Shown: positions 60,885 to 64,000 of the stretch, piece after piece
Numbering within the stretch: position 1 is the first letter of the stretch
How the letters are laid out: the number at the start of each line of letters is the position of its first letter
Assembly (NCBI GenBank): GCA_014381825.1
Contig: JACNKX010000133.1
Coordinates: forward strand, 1-64,000
Origin: Planctomycetota bacterium
Lineage (GTDB): Bacteria > Planctomycetota > Planctomycetia > Pirellulales > Pirellulaceae
DNA: 64,000 nt
Direction: 5' to 3'
The notes under the pieces: model-generated
Databases searched by the model: none
What the model was told of the DNA's origin: nothing
Seen by the model: the letters and a program-made list of their open reading frames with translations, nothing else
Position numbers and translations under genes: made by a program

Positions 60885-62084
60885 CTAGTGTCTGTCTTCC
60901 GCGGTCCGACGCCAGTGTGCTGCGGATTGGGCGTCCCCCAACAGCAAGTGTTGTTCTGCGAGTTTCAGCCGCAATTCACGACTCGTCGGGTTTTCGTCAA
61001 GTTGTCGACGAAGGAAGAGAAGTTGCGACACGGCATTCGTCAATTGGAGGCTTCGTTCGAAGTGGCTCTCCGATTCCTCGGTCATTCCCAACCGTTGAAG
61101 TGTTTGTCCGAGCTTGTAATGGGCGTTGTGTTGGAACGGATTTATCGCCACGACGGCACGAAAATCGGCGGCGGCGGCATGAAAGTCGCCGGCGTCAAAG
61201 TTCAAAAGTCCGCGCAACATAATTCCACCAGGGAAATGTCTTTCCTTCGCTAGAATGGATTCGACGAGGGATCTGGCCTGCGAGTTCTGTCCCTTCCTTC
61301 TCAGCAGCTTCGCATACGTCAAATCGATCTCCGGCATGGTTGGGCTCAAATTCCGCACGAATTTAATGTGCTGCTCCGCGGTCTCCAAATTTCCAAGATG
61401 AAGCGACACTTCCGCCATTTGGAATCGCACCCGAAGCGACTCCTGCTCGGAGGGCGAGCGTTTCAGTGCTTCCTGGTAGGCGGACAGGGCGGGAGAAAGC
61501 TGTTCGGTCTCGTGAAGGATGCCGGCACTGACTAACCAGGGCTCCGGATCTTGCGGTGCCAACTGCGCCAGTTCGTCGCAGATTTTTAGTACGGCCCCCA
61601 TCTCTCCCAAGTCGTATTGTACTGTCAGTAGCAGCCGTAGCACTCGTTCCTTTTCGGGACCTGGATGATTCGCCGCCAGGAGTGCCCTCTCGGCGAGCCA
61701 CGCTGAATGGCTCTGGTTGGCCGCCAAAGCCAATTCGATCAAAATCTTCTGGTCGCTCGACTGAGGTGATTCGATCGTGTCGTAGTATCGCTCGGCGGCG
61801 CGCCAACTTTCCAACGTTCCCAGGAGTTGGCACTTCATGACCTGCGCATCCGGATAGGTACCGCCAGCATCTGCGATTGCCTGCTCGATCAATTGCAATG
61901 CTGCCTGCGGTGCCTCTTTCTGCGTTGCGCGGACTTGTTCGAGAAGGCCGCCACCTCGACGAGCCGTCAGAAAGAACAGCGTCAAACCGCACAGGACGAT
62001 AACGGTCGCCGTCGCCCAGAATGTCCGAACTCGGAATCGCCGAGAAGCCGACTCGCCACTCTCTTGATTGTGATCGACGTTCAC
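60885..62084 (-). CDS. TPR protein with N-terminal membrane helix
   Basis: 399 residues from GTG 62084, whose first bases overlap the stop codon of the upstream CRTAC1 gene (GTGA), with GAAGGGAACGGG before it; the frame opens to 62162. One helix (about 22-41, FWATATVIVLCGLTLFFLTA) anchors the protein. Residues 50-395 consist of TPR helices (QKEAPQAALQLIEQAIADAG, PEPWLVSAGILHETEQLSPA, AHYKLGQTLQRLGMTEESES). It is translationally coupled to the CRTAC1 lipoprotein, so the two probably form a complex. No enzymatic domain is seen. Confidence 0.88.
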   Translation of the reverse strand: MNVDHNQESGESASRRFRVRTFWATATVIVLCGLTLFFLTARRGGGLLEQVRATQKEAPQAALQLIEQAIADAGGTYPDAQVMKCQLLGTLESWRAAERYYDTIESPQSSDQKILIELALAANQSHSAWLAERALLAANHPGPEKERVLRLLLTVQYDLGEMGAVLKICDELAQLAPQDPEPWLVSAGILHETEQLSPALSAYQEALKRSPSEQESLRVRFQMAEVSLHLGNLETAEQHIKFVRNLSPTMPEIDLTYAKLLRRKGQNSQARSLVESILAKERHFPGGIMLRGLLNFDAGDFHAAAADFRAVVAINPFQHNAHYKLGQTLQRLGMTEESESHFERSLQLTNAVSQLLFLRRQLDENPTSRELRLKLAEQHLLLGDAQSAAHWRRTAEDRH

Positions 62085-63844
62085 GTCCCGTTCCCTTCTA
62101 TCAGACGATACGAGCGGCGCGTCTCTTCTAACTGAAAAGTTTCGACCTTGCCGCTCGGCCAATAAACCGTTGCGGGGCGAGCCTGTTCGTCTTCGGCGGG
62201 GAGCAGGATGCGCTGGTCGGAATGAGATAAGTATCCGGATCCAACTCGAATGTGGCGGACCAGCGCACGTCCCTGAAACTCTATCGAAACTCGGGCACCA
62301 ACCGCGCTTAATTCCGTCTGGACAGCCTGTAGCTCCAAGCGATACCAGTGTTCCGCAGGATTGCGGTTCCGAAGTATCGCAATAGGTTCATTTTGATGAA
62401 CAACAACGATATCGGGTGCGCCGTCATCATCCAAGTCACCGACAGCGACTCCGCGTCCCGGATGGCGCTCGCCGAAATAGGCCCCCCCTTGTTCGCTGAC
62501 ATCGAGGAACCTGCGGCCCTCCTGGTTTCGATACATGAGCGGCAGTTGCTCGTAACTCCCGACTCCCATCTGATAAAGCACATGTCCGTTCGAAACGAAA
62601 ATGTCCAACCAGCCGTCCGAATCAAAGTCGACCAGTCCCGTACCGAATCCGACGCGTGGACGACCGTTTCCAAGATTGGCCGCCAGGGTAACCCTCGAAA
62701 AAGTATGGTCCGTTCCATGGCGACATAACGCATTGTCTTCGGCTTCATAGTTCGTGAACCATAGATCAGCCAGCCCGTCCCCGTCATAGTCACCAAGATC
62801 CACACCCATGCTCCCTTCGGGATTGCCTTCTTCGCTTGCAGCAAGTCCAGAACTCAGGCCATTTTCTGCGAGTGGAAGTTTCGCTCCGCCAAGATAGAGA
62901 TGGTTAAGTGATGTGTCATTGGCAACAAAGAAATCTACCCATCCGTCGTCGTTCAAATCTGTAGCAAGAACACAGAGCCCTTTGCCGTCACTCCGAATTC
63001 CCGCTTGACTTGTTACATCTTCAAACGTCGAGTCACCTCGGTTTCGATAGAGCCGGTCTGGAGCAGAGGGAAGATCCCACGGTCCACAGACATCTCTTAT
63101 GCCCCGTAGACGGTCGCCACAGATTTTGTCTTCTTGTCCGTCCACCTGGCAGTATCCGGTGGTGAATAAGTCAACCCACCCGTCGCGGTCGTAATCAGCA
63201 AAAACAGCGGCAGTATTCATGCCATCGAACGCGATGCCTGCCGATTGGGTTATGTCCTCGAAGGCTCCCATTCGATTGTTCCGATACAGCCGACTTTCTC
63301 GATAGCAGGTGAGGAAAATGTCAGGATAGCCGTCTCGATCGATATCTCCGACTGCCACCCCGAACGAGAAGTCGTGGGGTTGCTCTAGACCACTGCCCTC
63401 CGTCACGTCGACAAAATGCCAGCCACCATCGTTACGGTACAATGCACAGGGAAAACCCGACACCTTGGGTGGCTCCCCATCAACCTTTCCACCACCAGGA
63501 AAAAATAAGTCGAGGTCACCGTCTTGATCGTAATCGATCATCGCGACACCACCGCCAATGGATTCGGCTAACCAGTAGTGGCCAAATTCTCGACCGTTTC
63601 GGTATGTGAATCGCACCCCAGACGAATCGGAAACCTCTTCAAACCAATCATCCATAGAGGCTTTATGAGGGAACGAAATCTCTGCCGGCTGCTGCGAGTT
63701 CGAACTTGTCGTTACGACCTCAGTCTCTGTATCGTTTGCCCGAGGATCGCCACGTCGCGACGGAGTCGAATTGTTACAACCAAACAGCAACGCAGTTAAA
63801 GTCGCAATTCCGAAGCAGAAGATCCGAGTTGAAATGGAGGACAT
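62081..63844 (-). CDS. CRTAC1-type FG-GAP/ASPIC-UnbV lipoprotein (third of the cluster)
   Basis: 587 residues. A lipoprotein signal ends in LTALLFGCNNS (Cys at about residue 23). A short linker is followed by SSGVRFTYRNGREFGHYWLA and a complete set of FG-GAP/VCBS repeats (DYDQDGDLDLFFPGGGK, GDIDRDGYPDIFLTCYRES, DLNDDGWVDFFVANDTSLN). The ASPIC/UnbV domain is at about 515-580 (LSAVGARVSIEFQGRALVRH). Many Asp/Asn loops suggest calcium binding. It overlaps the TPR gene downstream. The start is close to the window end, and about 150 bases upstream may hold the promoter. Confidence 0.9.
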   Translation of the reverse strand: MSSISTRIFCFGIATLTALLFGCNNSTPSRRGDPRANDTETEVVTTSSNSQQPAEISFPHKASMDDWFEEVSDSSGVRFTYRNGREFGHYWLAESIGGGVAMIDYDQDGDLDLFFPGGGKVDGEPPKVSGFPCALYRNDGGWHFVDVTEGSGLEQPHDFSFGVAVGDIDRDGYPDIFLTCYRESRLYRNNRMGAFEDITQSAGIAFDGMNTAAVFADYDRDGWVDLFTTGYCQVDGQEDKICGDRLRGIRDVCGPWDLPSAPDRLYRNRGDSTFEDVTSQAGIRSDGKGLCVLATDLNDDGWVDFFVANDTSLNHLYLGGAKLPLAENGLSSGLAASEEGNPEGSMGVDLGDYDGDGLADLWFTNYEAEDNALCRHGTDHTFSRVTLAANLGNGRPRVGFGTGLVDFDSDGWLDIFVSNGHVLYQMGVGSYEQLPLMYRNQEGRRFLDVSEQGGAYFGERHPGRGVAVGDLDDDGAPDIVVVHQNEPIAILRNRNPAEHWYRLELQAVQTELSAVGARVSIEFQGRALVRHIRVGSGYLSHSDQRILLPAEDEQARPATVYWPSGKVETFQLEETRRSYRLIEGNGT

Positions 63845-64000
63845 GAGAAGTGTGTTGCGACGATGGAAGAAAGGGCGAATTACTTTTCGATTCTAGCGAA
63901 GAGTTGTACCATCGTCCATTCTGAATCGATCGTACCGGCAGGACGGCGCGATAAGAAAAGTGCCCTCGCTCTATCACGCTCTTTCAAGGCCAGCGGAGGG
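63845..64000. other. Upstream region of the CRTAC1/TPR operon
   Basis: The last 156 bases of the window lie before the minus-strand CRTAC1 gene. I see no coding region that continues past the edge with any support, and no clear promoter hexamers. Confidence 0.35.

Noticed and set aside
1-64000. tRNA genes, rRNA genes, CRISPR arrays, prophage or complete IS elements
   Set aside because: I found no cloverleaf with TTCGA-type arm, no repeat-spacer pattern and no transposase, integrase or phage gene in the reading frames.

Overview
The window looks like chromosome from a planctomycete, most likely of the Pirellulales. The evidence is lineage-typical gene content: a DUF1549/DUF1553 gene next to a DUF1501 gene, a DUF1598 protein, an SHD1/PQQ propeller protein, several FG-GAP/ASPIC-UnbV (CRTAC1-type) proteins, a CehA/McbA-type protein, Tat-exported sugar isomerase-like proteins, a true formylglycine-generating enzyme, and frequent GTG/TTG starts. 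I see no rRNA, tRNA, CRISPR array, phage or complete insertion sequence. The assignment is inferred from gene content only.

Layout. 1-5.2 kb: the edge of a TadG-like gene on the minus strand, then the DUF1549/DUF1553 + DUF1501 pair. 5.2-15.1 kb: a nearly complete Tad/Flp pilus operon (flp, tadV/cpaA, tadE, cpaB, cpaC, tadZ, tadA/cpaF, tadB, tadC). It is preceded by a small MITE-like element and a clear class I cyclic-di-GMP riboswitch. 15.1-20.1 kb (minus): a sugar-acid-type catabolic operon made of an MFS transporter, a ceramidase-like hydrolase, an enolase-superfamily dehydratase and a DapA-family lyase. 20.1-25.1 kb: a patatin-like lipase, a DUF4153/4173 membrane protein and a CehA/McbA-like protein. 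25.3-27.2 kb: CbpA-type DnaJ, a small membrane protein, rnpA and yidD. 27.2-30.1 kb (minus): a feoA-feoA-feoB-Cys-rich iron operon with a good promoter and a palindromic operator candidate. 30.2-34.8 kb (minus): FAH-family hydrolase, a small hypothetical, a sodium:solute symporter and an SHD1/PQQ propeller protein. 35-39 kb: DUF805, FGE, DUF1598 and SMP-30-like genes. 39.5-41.9 kb: acyl desaturase, a candidate structured RNA with an intrinsic terminator, and a sugar isomerase. 42-48.3 kb: LptF/G permease, PLP aminotransferase, comF, DUF502, hemC, an orphan response regulator and a 29-residue very basic protein with a TTG start. 48.4-51.5 kb (minus): a sugar ABC importer without its ATPase, behind a long palindrome, divergent from a penicillin-acylase-family gene. 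53.9-63.8 kb: a bidirectional cluster of three exported CRTAC1-type propeller proteins, two TPR proteins and an unrecognised histidine-rich membrane protein.

How it fits together. The riboswitch suggests that the surface-attachment pilus is controlled directly by cyclic-di-GMP. The 15-20 kb and 48-51 kb clusters import and degrade carbohydrates or sugar acids. The feo operon imports ferrous iron and looks iron-repressed. The 3' cluster of CRTAC1/TPR genes is the best candidate for an undescribed cell-envelope system. The candidate RNA near 40.7-40.9 kb and the 29-residue basic protein at 48.2 kb are the best small-gene leads. Start codons were often moved downstream of the longest reading frame when a ribosome binding site, signal peptide or ATGA-type overlap supported it. 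These are judgements from sequence, not from tools.
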